Counted from the stretch's first letter, positions 51,756 through 61,105 are shown. The stretch is DNA of 64,000 bases from Streptosporangium sp040640155 (GCF_040640155.1 NZ_JBFABE010000004.1:62001-126000); one strand, 5' to 3'. Notes: generated from the letters alone by a model not told the origin. Numbers and translations are program-made.

Positions 51756-52835
51756 TCAGCGCTCGACCTCGCCGCGGATGAACTTCTCCACGTACTCGTG
51801 GGCCTCCTCGTCGGAGTACTGCTCCGGCGGGGACTTCATGAAGTACGAGGAGGCCGACAGGATCGGGCCGGCGATGCCCCGGTCCAGGGCGATCTTGGCG
51901 GCGCGGACCGCGTCGATGATGACGCCGGCGGAGTTGGGGGAGTCCCAGACCTCCAGCTTGTACTCCAGGCTGAGCGGGGTGTCGCCGAAGGACCTGCCCT
52001 CCAGGCGCACGTAGGCCCACTTGCGGTCGTCCAGCCACGGCACGTGGTCCGACGGGCCGATGTGCACGTCGGCCTTGCGCATCTCGTGGGGGATCTGCGA
52101 GGTGACCGACTGCGTCTTGGAGATCTTCTTGGACTGCAGGCGCTTGCGCTCCAGCATGTTCATGAAGTCCATGTTCCCGCCGAAGTTGAGCTGGTATGTG
52201 CGCAGCAGCTCCACCCCGCGGTCCTCGAACAGCTTGGCCATCACGCGGTGGGTGATGGTCGCGCCGACCTGCGACTTGATGTCGTCGCCGACGATCGGCA
52301 CCCCGGCGTCGACGAACTTCTGCGCCCAGACCGGGTCGGAGGCGATGAACACCGGCAGCGCGTTGACGAAGGCGACCTTGGCGTCGAGGGCGCACTGGGC
52401 GTAGAAGCGGTCGGCCTCCTCCGAGCCCACCGGCAGGTAGGAGACCAGGACGTCGACCCGCGCCTCCCGCAGGACCTGCACGACGTCGACCGGGGCGTCG
52501 TCGGACTCCTCGACCATCTCCCGGTAGTACTCGCCCAGGCCGTCGAAGGTGTGACCGCGCTGCACCGTCACGCCCAGCGGCGGCACGTCGCAGATCTTGA
52601 TCGTGTTGTTCTCCGAGGCCACGATCGCCTCGGACAGGTCACGCCCGACCTTCTTGGCGTCGACGTCGAACGCCGCGACGAACTCGACGTCGCCGACGTG
52701 GTAGTCGCCGAACTTCACGTGCATCAGGCCCGGCACCCTGGCGCCGGGGTCGGCGTCCCGGTAGTAGTGCACGCCCTGCACGAGCGACGCGGCACAGTTG
52801 CCTACCCCGACAATGGCTACGCGCACCGAACCCAT
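51756..52835 (-). CDS. ino1: Inositol-3-phosphate synthase
   Basis: A 359-residue NAD enzyme turning glucose 6-phosphate into inositol phosphate, the source of phosphatidylinositol and mycothiol. 'VAIVGVGNCAASLVQG' is the NAD site, 'LNFGGNMDFMNM' and 'KISKTQSVTSQ' are family motifs. The short bacterial/archaeal type. AAGGGGAG precedes ATG 52835. Adjacent to a PadR gene as in Streptomyces. Confidence 0.95.
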   Translation of the reverse strand: MGSVRVAIVGVGNCAASLVQGVHYYRDADPGARVPGLMHVKFGDYHVGDVEFVAAFDVDAKKVGRDLSEAIVASENNTIKICDVPPLGVTVQRGHTFDGLGEYYREMVEESDDAPVDVVQVLREARVDVLVSYLPVGSEEADRFYAQCALDAKVAFVNALPVFIASDPVWAQKFVDAGVPIVGDDIKSQVGATITHRVMAKLFEDRGVELLRTYQLNFGGNMDFMNMLERKRLQSKKISKTQSVTSQIPHEMRKADVHIGPSDHVPWLDDRKWAYVRLEGRSFGDTPLSLEYKLEVWDSPNSAGVIIDAVRAAKIALDRGIAGPILSASSYFMKSPPEQYSDEEAHEYVEKFIRGEVER

Positions 52836-52866
52836 GGCACTCGCTCCCCTTTAGTTCTCTGTGATG

Positions 52867-53541
52867 TCAGTTCTCTTCGGGGACGGCACGCCGCCCCGTC
52901 GTGCCCGTTCCGGGCGCGGGCGCCCGGAACGACTCTTCGGGCGCCGGGAGCCGTCCGGCCTCCGGCGGCGAGGCCCGCCGCTCGGTGGCGATCAGCTCGT
53001 TCAACCAGCGCACTTCGCGCTCGACCGACTCCAGGCCGTGACGCTGGAGTTCGAGGGTGTAACTGTCCAGCCGCTCGCGCGTGCGGGCCAGGGCCGTGCG
53101 CACGCCGTCCAGCCGCTCCTCCAGCCGGCTGCGGCGGCCCTCCAGGATGCGCAGCCGGACCTCCGCCTCGGTGTGCCTGAAGAAGGCGAAGTGCACGCCG
53201 AAGCTCTCGTCCTCCCAGGCGGACGGACCGGCCTGGGTGAGCAGCTCCTGGAGGCGCTCCTTGCCCTCCGCGGTCAGCCGGTAGACGATCTTCGATCGGC
53301 GTCCGGAGAGCACGGTGGGCGCGTCCGCGGGCGCGGCCGCCGCCGCGCCGTCGCCGTCCTCGATGATCAGCCCGTCGGTCAGGAGCTGGCGCAGGCACGG
53401 GTACAGCGAGCCGTAGGAGAACGCCCGGAACATGCCGAGCAGGGCGTTGAGCCGTTTGCGCAGCTCGTAGCCGTGTAGCGGGGTCTCGTGCAACGACCCG
53501 AGCACGGCCAGCTCCAGCACGCCGCCTCGTCCGCCGGCCAC
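52867..53541 (-). CDS. PadR-family regulator
   Basis: A 224-residue repressor. The winged helix spans about 8-90 ('AVLGSLHETPLHGYELRKRL', 'YGSLYPCLRQL', 'KIVYRLTAEGKERL') with an Ala-rich insertion in the wing; a coiled-coil dimer domain (about 115-190) follows. It lies 31 bases upstream of ino1 in the same direction, so it may control ino1 or itself. A palindrome just upstream is a probable operator. Confidence 0.88.
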   Translation of the reverse strand: MAGGRGGVLELAVLGSLHETPLHGYELRKRLNALLGMFRAFSYGSLYPCLRQLLTDGLIIEDGDGAAAAAPADAPTVLSGRRSKIVYRLTAEGKERLQELLTQAGPSAWEDESFGVHFAFFRHTEAEVRLRILEGRRSRLEERLDGVRTALARTRERLDSYTLELQRHGLESVEREVRWLNELIATERRASPPEAGRLPAPEESFRAPAPGTGTTGRRAVPEEN

Positions 53542-53564
53542 TGGAAACCACCACCTCTCGCGTC

Positions 53565-53585
53565 GATGTATCGAACCGATACATC
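53565..53585. promoter_or_regulatory. Palindromic operator upstream of padR
   Basis: GATGTATCG-AAC-CGATACATC, a perfect 9-base inverted repeat 24 bases before the padR start. ATGT...ACAT ends fit PadR-type boxes. A second, imperfect GATA/TATC dyad follows at 53591-53602. Confidence 0.6.
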
Positions 53586-53638
53586 AGCAGGATACGTCTA
53601 TCCAATATAGGTCTGCAATCAGCGACTTTCCGAAGAGG

Positions 53639-53668
53639 TTGGGAGCAAACAACAAAAAGCCGTAGTCT
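53639..53668 (+). promoter_or_regulatory. Probable promoter toward the PBP gene
   Basis: TTGGGA (53639-53644) and TAGTCT (53663-53668) are spaced by 18 bases in an A-rich stretch. The remaining leader to the PBP gene is about 260 bases; apart from the short frame at 53676 I see nothing in it. Confidence 0.45.
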
Positions 53669-53675
53669 GGCGCTT

Positions 53676-53852
53676 ATGTGGTCACAGCAGACGGTGATGA
53701 GGCCCGGCCTCCGCGGGACGCGGACCGCTTTTCAATACGGGAAATCCCGCGTCGGCGCGGGAGAGGTCTGCCAAGGTTGTTGTCGGAACCAGTTGACGAT
53801 CTCGTTCGTCCCCGGGAACGGAGATCCACCCGAACAGGCCGGCCAGCAGTGA
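53676..53852 (+). CDS. Possible leaderless 58-codon gene
   Basis: ATG 53676 is seven bases after TAGTCT, the spacing of a leaderless start, and the frame runs 58 codons (begins MWSQQTVM, contains Cys-x2-Cys-Cys) to TGA 53852. No similarity recognised; could be chance in an untranslated leader. Confidence 0.22.
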   Translation: MWSQQTVMRPGLRGTRTAFQYGKSRVGAGEVCQGCCRNQLTISFVPGNGDPPEQAGQQ

Positions 53853-53931
53853 GCCAAGGCGACGAGATCTTCGGCGACCGGAAGGTCACCCGGGAGGTAG
53901 TCTCGCCCGCCTGCACGCCGTGTAGACCCCG

Positions 53932-56900
53932 ATGACCGAACGAGGACGCGTGAGTTACAGCCACAGCAATGACCCGGAGCCGAACGGGCGCCCGGAGGGC
54001 GCGGACGGTTCGGCTCGTCAGGGGCGGCGCCGTCGCTCAGGCCAAGGAGCCGCTCCCCGTGCAGTTCCCCCATCGCAAAGCGCCCAAACCGGCGGCGCGG
54101 GGTGGGACCCGTCCCGGCAACCGCAGCCCGGTCCGGCGCGATCCTCGGCACAACCGGCGCAACCGGCGCAGCCCTGGCAGTCCGAACCGCCCCGGGGCGC
54201 GGGCGCCGATCCCCGGACCGCGATGATGCCCCAGCCCGGGGGAATGCCCTACCCCGCCTCAGGTGACGCGCGTCCCGGCGGCCCCGGTCCCGGCGCGCCC
54301 CCTCCCGGCGGCCCGGGTCCGGGCGGCGCGGGTCCGGGCGCATCGCGTCCCGGTGGCGCGGCTTCCGGTGCACCCTATCCCGGTGGCGCCCCCCGGCGGA
54401 CGGGCGGGGCGCCCGGGCACGACGCCGGTCTCGCCGACGGGCCGCCCGGTGGCGGGGCGACGGCGAGGGGCGGCGATCCGCGCCGCGGGGACACCGACCC
54501 GAACGACCGCCGCGCCGCGGCCGCGTTCGAGGACACCCGGTCGATGACGGCCGCCCAGGCGGCCGGCGGACGCTCCGGGCCGGGCGAGGGCGGCGGGCGC
54601 AGGCGCCGCGGACGCGCCGCGGGCGCGACGGCGCGGGGTGCCGCCGCACTCGAGGGGCCCGGCGGTCCCGCGGGACCGGGCGGCCCGGGCGGGGACGGCC
54701 CCGGGGACGGCGAGGAGGACGCGCCGAAGAAGAGGTGGACGCGCTTCCTGCCCAGCTGGAAGATCCTGATGGCCAGTCTCGTGGTCGTCACCGCCGGCGT
54801 CTTCGGCATGATCGCGGTGGCCTACGCCAACACCCCGGTCCCCACCGCCAAGGACAGCGTGGACGACCGGGGCAGCATGATCTACTACGCCAACGGCAAG
54901 GTGCTGGCCCGCCTGGGCGTCAAGCGCACCCCGGTGACGATCGACAAGATCCCCGACCACGTCGAGGACGCGGTCATCGCGCTGGAGAACCAGACCTTCC
55001 GCACCGACAGCGGCATCGACCCGTACGGCATGGCCCGCTCGGTCTGGAGCACCGTCAGCGGCGCCCAGCTCCAGGGCGCCTCGACGATCACCCAGCAGAT
55101 GGCCCGCGCCTACTACGAGGGGCTCAACCAGGAAGTGTCGGTGCAGCGCAAGATCAAGGAGATCTTCGTCGCCGTCAAGATCAGCAAGAAACTGCCGAAG
55201 AACGCCATCCTCGAGCAGTACATGAACACCATCTACTTCGGCCGCGGCGCGAACGGCATCCAGGCCGCGGCCCAGCAGTTCTTCGACAAGAACGTCGACG
55301 AGCTGACCGTGCAGGAGGGCGCCTACCTCGCCGGCCACATCCAGAGCCCCGACGCCTTCGACATCCAGGAGCGGGCCGGGAAGTACGCCGCCACCAAGGA
55401 GCGCTACGAGATCGCGCTGAAGAACATGGCGGAGATGAACCCGGCCAAGTACGGCAAGTACGCCGGCAGCCCCTTCGAGGACCTGGAGTTCGCCGACTAC
55501 AAGATCAACCAGCCCTTCAAGGGGCTCCAGGGCTACATGCTCGACATCGTCCTGCGGGAGCTCGGCGAACGCGGCATCGAGCGCAAGGACCTGGAGATCG
55601 GCGGCTTCAAGGTCTACACGACCTTCGACAAGAGCCTCATGCGGGCCGCGCAGAAGGCGGTCAAGGGCCGTACCAAGGGGCTGGACCCGACCATCCACGC
55701 CACGATGGCCACGGTGAACCCCAAGAACGGCCGGGTGCTCGCCTTCTACAGCGGCGACGACTTCATCAAGTACTCCGTCAACCGCGCGTTCGACGTCACC
55801 AAGCAGGCGGCGTCGGCCTTCAAGCCCTACGTGCTCGCGGCCTGGCTGGAGAGCGGCAGGTCGCTCAACAGCTACGTCGACGGCAAGCCCACGATCGAGA
55901 TGCCGAACACCAAGCCGATCAGCAACTCGAACAGGCAGGGGTTCGGGCCGATCAACATGGTCACGGCCATGGCCAGCTCGGTCAACACCGTCTTCGCGCA
56001 GATGGGCCAGGCCGTCACCCTCAAGGAGGTGGCGCGGATCGCCACCGAGGCGGGCGTGGGCGAGAGGGCCAAGCGCAACCCCGCCTACGAGGGCATGAAC
56101 GGGGTCGACTACGCGGTCGAGAAGCAGAACTACCAGGCCACCATCGGTGTCGCGTCGGTCACCGCGGTCGAGCAGGCCGCCGGCTACTCGATCTTCGCCA
56201 ACGAGGGCAAGCACGTCGACTGGCACACCGTCGTCAAGGTGGTCGACTCCAACGGCGCGGTCAGGGTCCCGGAACTGGCCGTGCCGGAGACGGTCATCAC
56301 CCCCGAGTCCGCCGCCGACGCGACCGTCGCGCTCCAGGCCGTGGTCAAGAGCGGCACCGGCACCGCGGCGAACATCGGCACCCGCCCGGTGGCCGGCAAG
56401 ACCGGCACCAACAACGACTACAAGGACGCCTGGTTCGTCGGCTACACCCCGCAGCTGGTCACCGCGGTCGGCATGGCCAAGGACGTCCCCTACAACAGGG
56501 CCGGGACGCGCAGGCTCAAGGTCGACAAGTACGGCATGCCCAACCGTAAGATCCCCAACGAGAAGATCCTGTGGAAGGAGGAGTCGATGCCCTCCTTCAT
56601 CGGCGGCGGTGGCACCCCGACCCAGATCTGGCACGACTTCATGCAGGTCGCGACCGCCAAGCACGAGGTCGTGCCCTTCCCGCCGAGGGCCGACGTCGGC
56701 ACCCAGAGCAACCTGGCCACCCCCACCCCGACTCCCAGCCCGACGCCGACGGCCGAGGAGACCAACCCGTTCCCCGACGAGAACGGGGACGAGAACGGCT
56801 GGTCCGACGGCGGCGGTGACGGGACCGAGGACCCCGAGGGCCGCGAGTGCCTGCCCTGGGACGGCTCGTGCGGCGTCGGCGAGAACGGCGGCGGTGACGG

Positions 56901-57066
56901 CGGCGGAGGCGGTGACGGCGGCGGAGGCACCGGCGACGGCGGCGGCGGTGACGGCGGTGACGGCGGGGGAGGCTTCGAGGAACAGCGGCCCGAGGGGGAC
57001 TTCGGCCAGAACGGCGCCCCCGGCGCGGCCGTGCCGGCGCCCGCCACGAACCAGCGGCGGTCGTGA
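53932..57066 (+). CDS. Class A penicillin-binding protein
   Basis: A 1044-residue bifunctional peptidoglycan synthase. A long Pro/Gly-rich cytoplasmic N-terminus (1-275), membrane helix (about 278-301), glycosyltransferase domain from about 344 ('EDAVIALENQTF', 'STITQQMARAYY'), transpeptidase with Ser628-x-x-Lys (SAFK), Ser683-Val-Asn and Lys823-Thr-Gly, then an acidic Gly-rich tail (about 940-1025). ATG 53932 has no clear ribosome site; GTG 53950 with GAGGA is an alternative. Its stop shares one base with the next gene. Confidence 0.95.
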   Translation: MTERGRVSYSHSNDPEPNGRPEGADGSARQGRRRRSGQGAAPRAVPPSQSAQTGGAGWDPSRQPQPGPARSSAQPAQPAQPWQSEPPRGAGADPRTAMMPQPGGMPYPASGDARPGGPGPGAPPPGGPGPGGAGPGASRPGGAASGAPYPGGAPRRTGGAPGHDAGLADGPPGGGATARGGDPRRGDTDPNDRRAAAAFEDTRSMTAAQAAGGRSGPGEGGGRRRRGRAAGATARGAAALEGPGGPAGPGGPGGDGPGDGEEDAPKKRWTRFLPSWKILMASLVVVTAGVFGMIAVAYANTPVPTAKDSVDDRGSMIYYANGKVLARLGVKRTPVTIDKIPDHVEDAVIALENQTFRTDSGIDPYGMARSVWSTVSGAQLQGASTITQQMARAYYEGLNQEVSVQRKIKEIFVAVKISKKLPKNAILEQYMNTIYFGRGANGIQAAAQQFFDKNVDELTVQEGAYLAGHIQSPDAFDIQERAGKYAATKERYEIALKNMAEMNPAKYGKYAGSPFEDLEFADYKINQPFKGLQGYMLDIVLRELGERGIERKDLEIGGFKVYTTFDKSLMRAAQKAVKGRTKGLDPTIHATMATVNPKNGRVLAFYSGDDFIKYSVNRAFDVTKQAASAFKPYVLAAWLESGRSLNSYVDGKPTIEMPNTKPISNSNRQGFGPINMVTAMASSVNTVFAQMGQAVTLKEVARIATEAGVGERAKRNPAYEGMNGVDYAVEKQNYQATIGVASVTAVEQAAGYSIFANEGKHVDWHTVVKVVDSNGAVRVPELAVPETVITPESAADATVALQAVVKSGTGTAANIGTRPVAGKTGTNNDYKDAWFVGYTPQLVTAVGMAKDVPYNRAGTRRLKVDKYGMPNRKIPNEKILWKEESMPSFIGGGGTPTQIWHDFMQVATAKHEVVPFPPRADVGTQSNLATPTPTPSPTPTAEETNPFPDENGDENGWSDGGGDGTEDPEGRECLPWDGSCGVGENGGGDGGGGGDGGGGTGDGGGGDGGDGGGGFEEQRPEGDFGQNGAPGAAVPAPATNQRRS

Positions 57067-58400
57067 TGAAGAACCTGAAGACCCCCGAGAACCCCGAGAA
57101 CCCCGAGCCGCCGCGGGACGTGTCGTCCGAGTTCGGCGCCCGAACCCTCCCGTACGTGCCCCTGGCCCTGTTCGCGGGGCTGGGGGCGGTGCTGGCCTGG
57201 TTCTGGAAGTGGCCGTGCCGGGTCGGCGGAGCCTGGAACGACGGGACGAAGCAGTTCACGAACTTCTGCTACACCGACATCTATCCCCTGTGGTGGAACG
57301 AGAAGCTCAACGAGGGCAAGATCCCCTACTTCGACTACCCGGTCGAGTACCCCGTCGGCATCGGCGGGATCATGGAGTTCTTCCGCCGGATCGTGAGCCC
57401 CATGGGCGACCCGGGGACGGCGTTCTACGACCTCACCGTGGTCCTGATGGCGATCTGCCTGGTCGTCGGCGTGCTGCTGATGGCCACGCTGGCCGGCCCG
57501 GCCCGGCGCTGGGACGCGCTCTGGTACGCCCTGGCGCCCGCGCTGATCCTCACCGCGTACATCAACTGGGACCTGGCGGCCAACGCCCTCGCGCTGGGCG
57601 CGCTGCTGGCCTGGTCGAAGCGGAAGCAGTGGCTCGCGGGCATCCTGCTGGGCCTGGCGATCGCCACGAAGTTCTACCCGCTGATGTTCCTGGGCCCGCT
57701 CTTCCTGCTGACGCTGCGCACCGGCCGGTGGAAGCCGTTCCTGCAGACGCTCGGCGGCGTCGTGGGGGCCTGGCTCGTCGTCAATGTACCGATCATGTTC
57801 TTCGCCTTCGACGGCTGGAAGAGGTTCTACGTCTTCAGCCAGGAACGCCCGGCCGACTGGGGCTCGATCTGGTACTTCTTCCAGCAGAAGCAGTGGCCCG
57901 TCCTGGGTGACGGCGCGCTCCTCGACAAGCTGGGCATCGTCTCCCTGGCCGCGTTCTGCCTGGCCATCGCCGTGATCTCGCTGACCGCCAGGACGCGTCC
58001 CCGGCTGATGCAGTTGTGCTTCCTCACCCTGGCGGCGTTCATGCTGACCAACAAGGTCTGGTCGCCGCAGTACGTGCTCTGGCTGATCCCCTTCGCGGTC
58101 CTGGCCAGGCCGGGCTGGAAGCCGCTCGCGCTCTGGCAGCTCGCCGAGTGCTGGTACTTCTTCGCGATCTGGCTCTACCTGGTGGGCCTGCAGCCGGGCA
58201 ACGAGGCCCTGGGCATCGCCGGCGACACGTACTTCACCGGGGTGTGGGGCCGGGTGGTCACCATTCTGATCATGATGGCGTTCGTCGTACGGGACATTCT
58301 CTCTCCGGAGAAGGACGTGATCCGCGAGGACGGGAGCGACGACCGGGCGGGAGGCGTCTTCGACGGCGCCCCGGACCGCTTCAGGCTGGCGCTCTCCTAG
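57066..58400 (+). CDS. GT87-type polyprenol-phosphate glycosyltransferase-like membrane protein
   Basis: A 444-residue protein with about 10 membrane helices. The loop after the first helix holds 'YTDIYPLWW' and 'FDYPVEYPVGIGG', a pattern of GT87/GT-C mannosyltransferases that use polyprenyl-phosphate sugar; 'LAIATKFYPLMFLGPL' and 'NKVWSPQYVLWL' are further family motifs. It directly follows the PBP gene (TGATG), so cell-wall glycan decoration is likely. Confidence 0.8.
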   Translation: MKNLKTPENPENPEPPRDVSSEFGARTLPYVPLALFAGLGAVLAWFWKWPCRVGGAWNDGTKQFTNFCYTDIYPLWWNEKLNEGKIPYFDYPVEYPVGIGGIMEFFRRIVSPMGDPGTAFYDLTVVLMAICLVVGVLLMATLAGPARRWDALWYALAPALILTAYINWDLAANALALGALLAWSKRKQWLAGILLGLAIATKFYPLMFLGPLFLLTLRTGRWKPFLQTLGGVVGAWLVVNVPIMFFAFDGWKRFYVFSQERPADWGSIWYFFQQKQWPVLGDGALLDKLGIVSLAAFCLAIAVISLTARTRPRLMQLCFLTLAAFMLTNKVWSPQYVLWLIPFAVLARPGWKPLALWQLAECWYFFAIWLYLVGLQPGNEALGIAGDTYFTGVWGRVVTILIMMAFVVRDILSPEKDVIREDGSDDRAGGVFDGAPDRFRLALS

Positions 58401-58520
58401 CGTCTCCGTGGCGCCCCCGGGTCTCCATGACGGGTGCCGGGGGCGCCGGGTGGACGGATGATCCGTCCCGTGGGCGCCGGGGCTGGCCGCGAGAGGGATG
58501 ATCCGCGACAATTCCACCTT

Positions 58521-59660
58521 GTGACCGCTTCTGCCCAGGTGACCACTCCGGCCGGCCCCCCGCGCGACACCGCGTCCGAGGGGCTGTTGCTCTGGCTGGC
58601 CTCGCGCGTGGGGATCGTCGTCCTGACGGTCGTCGGCGCCCAGGCGATGATGGAGGGGGATGCGGTCCCGCGACCCTTCCTGGAGCGCTGGCGCAACTGG
58701 GACGCCAACCTTCTGGTCACCATCGCCGAGCACGGCTACGACGGGGTGCCGGGGGCCGACCCCGACAGAGGGCTGCCCGCCTTCTTCCCCGGCATGCCCC
58801 TGGCGCTGCGCGCCGTGCACCTGCTGGTGGACGACTGGACGGTCGCCGGGCTGCTGATCTCGTTCGCGGCCGGTGCGGTCGCGATGATGGCGCTGGCCAG
58901 GCTGGCCGAGTTCGAGGGGCGGCCGGGGACGGGCTGGCGCGCGGTGCTGGCGCTGATGCTCTGGCCGATGGCGGTGTTCCTGTTCGCCGGCTACAGCGAG
59001 TCGCTCTTCCTGGCCTTCGCGCTGCCCGCCTGGCTCGCGGCGCGTCAGGGCCGCTGGCCGCTGGCCGCCGCCCTGGCCGCGGGCGCCTCCTGCGTGCGCA
59101 TCACCGGCCTGTTCCTGGCCTGCGCGCTGATCGTGGAGTTCCTCGCCCGGCGGCAGCCGTTGCGGCGGGCCGGGTGGCTGGTGCTCCCCTTCGTGCCGCC
59201 GGCGCTCTACTCCGCCTATCAGCACTCCCGTACCGGCGACTGGCTGGCCTGGAAGACCGCGCAGGAGGCCGGCTGGGGACGGCACATGGTCTGGCCGTGG
59301 GAGTCGCTGATGACGACGTGGAACGCGGCCATGGGCGAGGGGAGGGTCGCCTGGGCGTTCCGGCTGGAGATCGCCGGGGCGGTCGTCGGGATCGTGCTCG
59401 TGCTGGTCCTGCTCCTGATGCGCCGGTGGAGCGAGCTCGTGTACGTGGGCCTCCAGGTGGGTGCCCTGCTCTGCTCCGCCTACTACCTGTCGGTCCCGCG
59501 CTCGGCACTGCTGTGGTGGCCGCTCTTCATCCTGATCGCCAGGGCGAGCAACGGTCCGGCGCCGTGGCGGAAGTGGGTCATCATCGGCTACGCCCTGCTG
59601 GTCGGGCCGCTGATGGCCCTCAACACCCTGATCTTCGTCGACGGCGCCTGGGTGGGCTGA
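58521..59660 (+). CDS. PIG-V-like mannosyltransferase family membrane protein
   Basis: A 379-residue GT-C protein with about 8-9 membrane helices. 'RWRNWDANLLVTIAEHGYDG' and 'LPAFFPGMPLALR' are the outer-loop motifs of bacterial PIG-V-like mannosyltransferases (acidic residue in 'WDAN'). GTG 58521 is chosen with GACAAT eight bases upstream (possibly leaderless). 120 bases after the GT87-like gene. Confidence 0.82.
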   Translation: MTASAQVTTPAGPPRDTASEGLLLWLASRVGIVVLTVVGAQAMMEGDAVPRPFLERWRNWDANLLVTIAEHGYDGVPGADPDRGLPAFFPGMPLALRAVHLLVDDWTVAGLLISFAAGAVAMMALARLAEFEGRPGTGWRAVLALMLWPMAVFLFAGYSESLFLAFALPAWLAARQGRWPLAAALAAGASCVRITGLFLACALIVEFLARRQPLRRAGWLVLPFVPPALYSAYQHSRTGDWLAWKTAQEAGWGRHMVWPWESLMTTWNAAMGEGRVAWAFRLEIAGAVVGIVLVLVLLLMRRWSELVYVGLQVGALLCSAYYLSVPRSALLWWPLFILIARASNGPAPWRKWVIIGYALLVGPLMALNTLIFVDGAWVG

Positions 59661-59769
59661 CCTGCGGCGGGCCGATGCGGCCCGACCCCTTACCCGTTAT
59701 CGCGGTGAAGTAATCCCATGAAGTTATCCACAGGCTGTGGACGGATCGCCGCGCCGCGCCCGGCCCCGT

Positions 59770-60528
59770 CTACAGTTTCGACCGCAGGAAGGCGATGTCC
59801 TGGGCCTGGCCGTCGGCGGGCGTCTCCACCACGATCGGCGCGCCGGCGCTCCGGCACACCTGGAGGATGAGCTCGGGGTCGATCGTTCCCGCCCCCAGGC
59901 TCGCGTGCCGGTCGGCGCCCGAGTCGAAGGCGTCGCGCGAGTCGTTGCAGTGGACCAGGTCGATGCGGCCGGTGATCGCCATGACCCGCTCGACCACGTC
60001 CGCCAGGTCCTCGCCGCCCGCGTGGGCGTGGCAGGTGTCGAGGCAGAATCCGACGTCGAACCCGTCCAGCGCGTCCCAGAGCCGGCCGATGCGCTCCAGC
60101 TTGCGGGCCATCGCGTTGCCGCCGCCCGCGGTGTTCTCGATCAGCACCGGGACGTCGTGCCCCTCCAGGCGCTCGAACACCTTGCGCCAGTTGTCGAAGC
60201 CCGTCTGCGGGTCGTCGCCCGCGCCGACGTGCCCGCCGTGCACGATCAGCCCGCGCGCCCCCAGCTCGGCCGCGGCCGCGAGATTCGCGGCGAGCAGCTT
60301 CCGGCTGGGGATGCGGACCCGGTTGTTGGCGGTCGCCACGTTGATCACGTACGGGGCGTGCACGTAGACCGCCACGTCCGAGTCCTTGATCTGCCCCGTC
60401 CTGTCGCCGACGACCGGGCCCTTCCAGCCCTGGGGGTCACCGAGGAAGAACTGCACGACCTCGGCGCCGCGCGCCCTGGCGTGCGCCAGCGGGTCGTCCT
60501 GATCGACATGAGCTCCGATAAGCGGCAT
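59770..60528 (-). CDS. nfo: Endonuclease IV-type (Nfo) AP endonuclease
   Basis: A 252-residue TIM-barrel nuclease that cuts at abasic sites using three zinc ions. It starts MPLIGAHV and shows 'VYVHAPYVINVA', 'LIVHGGHVGAG', 'PVLIENTAGGGNA', 'GFCLDTCHAHAGG' and 'LVHCNDSRDAFDSGADRHASLG', which hold the His, Glu and Asp ligands. ATG 60528 follows TACTCT by seven bases, so leaderless. Convergent with the mannosyltransferase gene. Confidence 0.93.
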   Translation of the reverse strand: MPLIGAHVDQDDPLAHARARGAEVVQFFLGDPQGWKGPVVGDRTGQIKDSDVAVYVHAPYVINVATANNRVRIPSRKLLAANLAAAAELGARGLIVHGGHVGAGDDPQTGFDNWRKVFERLEGHDVPVLIENTAGGGNAMARKLERIGRLWDALDGFDVGFCLDTCHAHAGGEDLADVVERVMAITGRIDLVHCNDSRDAFDSGADRHASLGAGTIDPELILQVCRSAGAPIVVETPADGQAQDIAFLRSKL

Positions 60529-60621
60529 GTATCCGAGAGTAGCCGTTTCAACGTCCGAAGCCGGGGCAGTCGCAGGGCGCGCCCCACCGCCCGCCCCCAC
60601 GGGCCAGAACGAGGAGTTCAC

Positions 60622-60801
60622 ATGGCTTACCGCCGCCGAGGGATGAGTCTCGTCCTGCTGATCTACATCCTGATCGGCCTCTACGTCGCCTGGGTGTACG
60701 ACTACATCACGCCCGCCCTGCTCAAGGACATCGCCGAGGCCCTGCTCGCGGTCTTCCTGTGGTTCCTCGTGCTGCTGGGCGTGGACCTGAACCTGAGTTA
60801 G
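60622..60801 (+). CDS. Small membrane protein, 59 aa
   Basis: Begins MAYRRRGMSLVLL and has two hydrophobic segments (about 8-25 and 40-58) separated by a polar 'DYITPALLKDIAEA'. GAGGAG is five bases before ATG 60622. Function unknown; small two-helix proteins of this kind occur at the same place upstream of rpsF in related genomes as far as I recall. Confidence 0.7.
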   Translation: MAYRRRGMSLVLLIYILIGLYVAWVYDYITPALLKDIAEALLAVFLWFLVLLGVDLNLS

Positions 60802-61105
60802 CCGCCCCGCCGCCACCCGACCGCCGGTGCGGCCTCGGCCGCCGTCGGGGCCCCACGGGGAACCCCCGTGACGGACGCCGAAGGACGCACCGGCGAGTTC
60901 CCTCCCACCTCGGGACCCGCCCGGCGCGGCGACGGGCCGACCTCCACCGGACTGGTAGGCTGACACGGCTACGTCGAACGGGTGTGTTATCGCCCACCCT
61001 CCACCCAGGACGCCGAAATGGGCGTCGGGGGTGCAGCACGTCAGCGTCCTCCTGTCACGGCACCGTGTCGTGACCGCAACAGTCCAGAGGAGGTTGGAAG
61101 TCAGC
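60802..61105 (+). promoter_or_regulatory. rpsF leader region
   Basis: About 300 bases without a gene. A possible -10, TAGGCT, is at 60956. Downstream, GACGCC (61009-61014) pairs with GGCGTC (61021-61026) and flanking C- and G-runs could extend the stem; a leader hairpin here could be the S6:S18 autoregulatory site known in many bacteria. I cannot confirm its conserved core. Confidence 0.35.

Noticed and set aside
54259..56664. 801-codon minus-strand frame
   Set aside because: Antisense shadow of the PBP gene.
59737..60621. Upstream extension of the 59-aa membrane protein frame
   Set aside because: It is antisense to nfo; the ribosome site at 60611 and hydrophobic start place the real gene at 60622.
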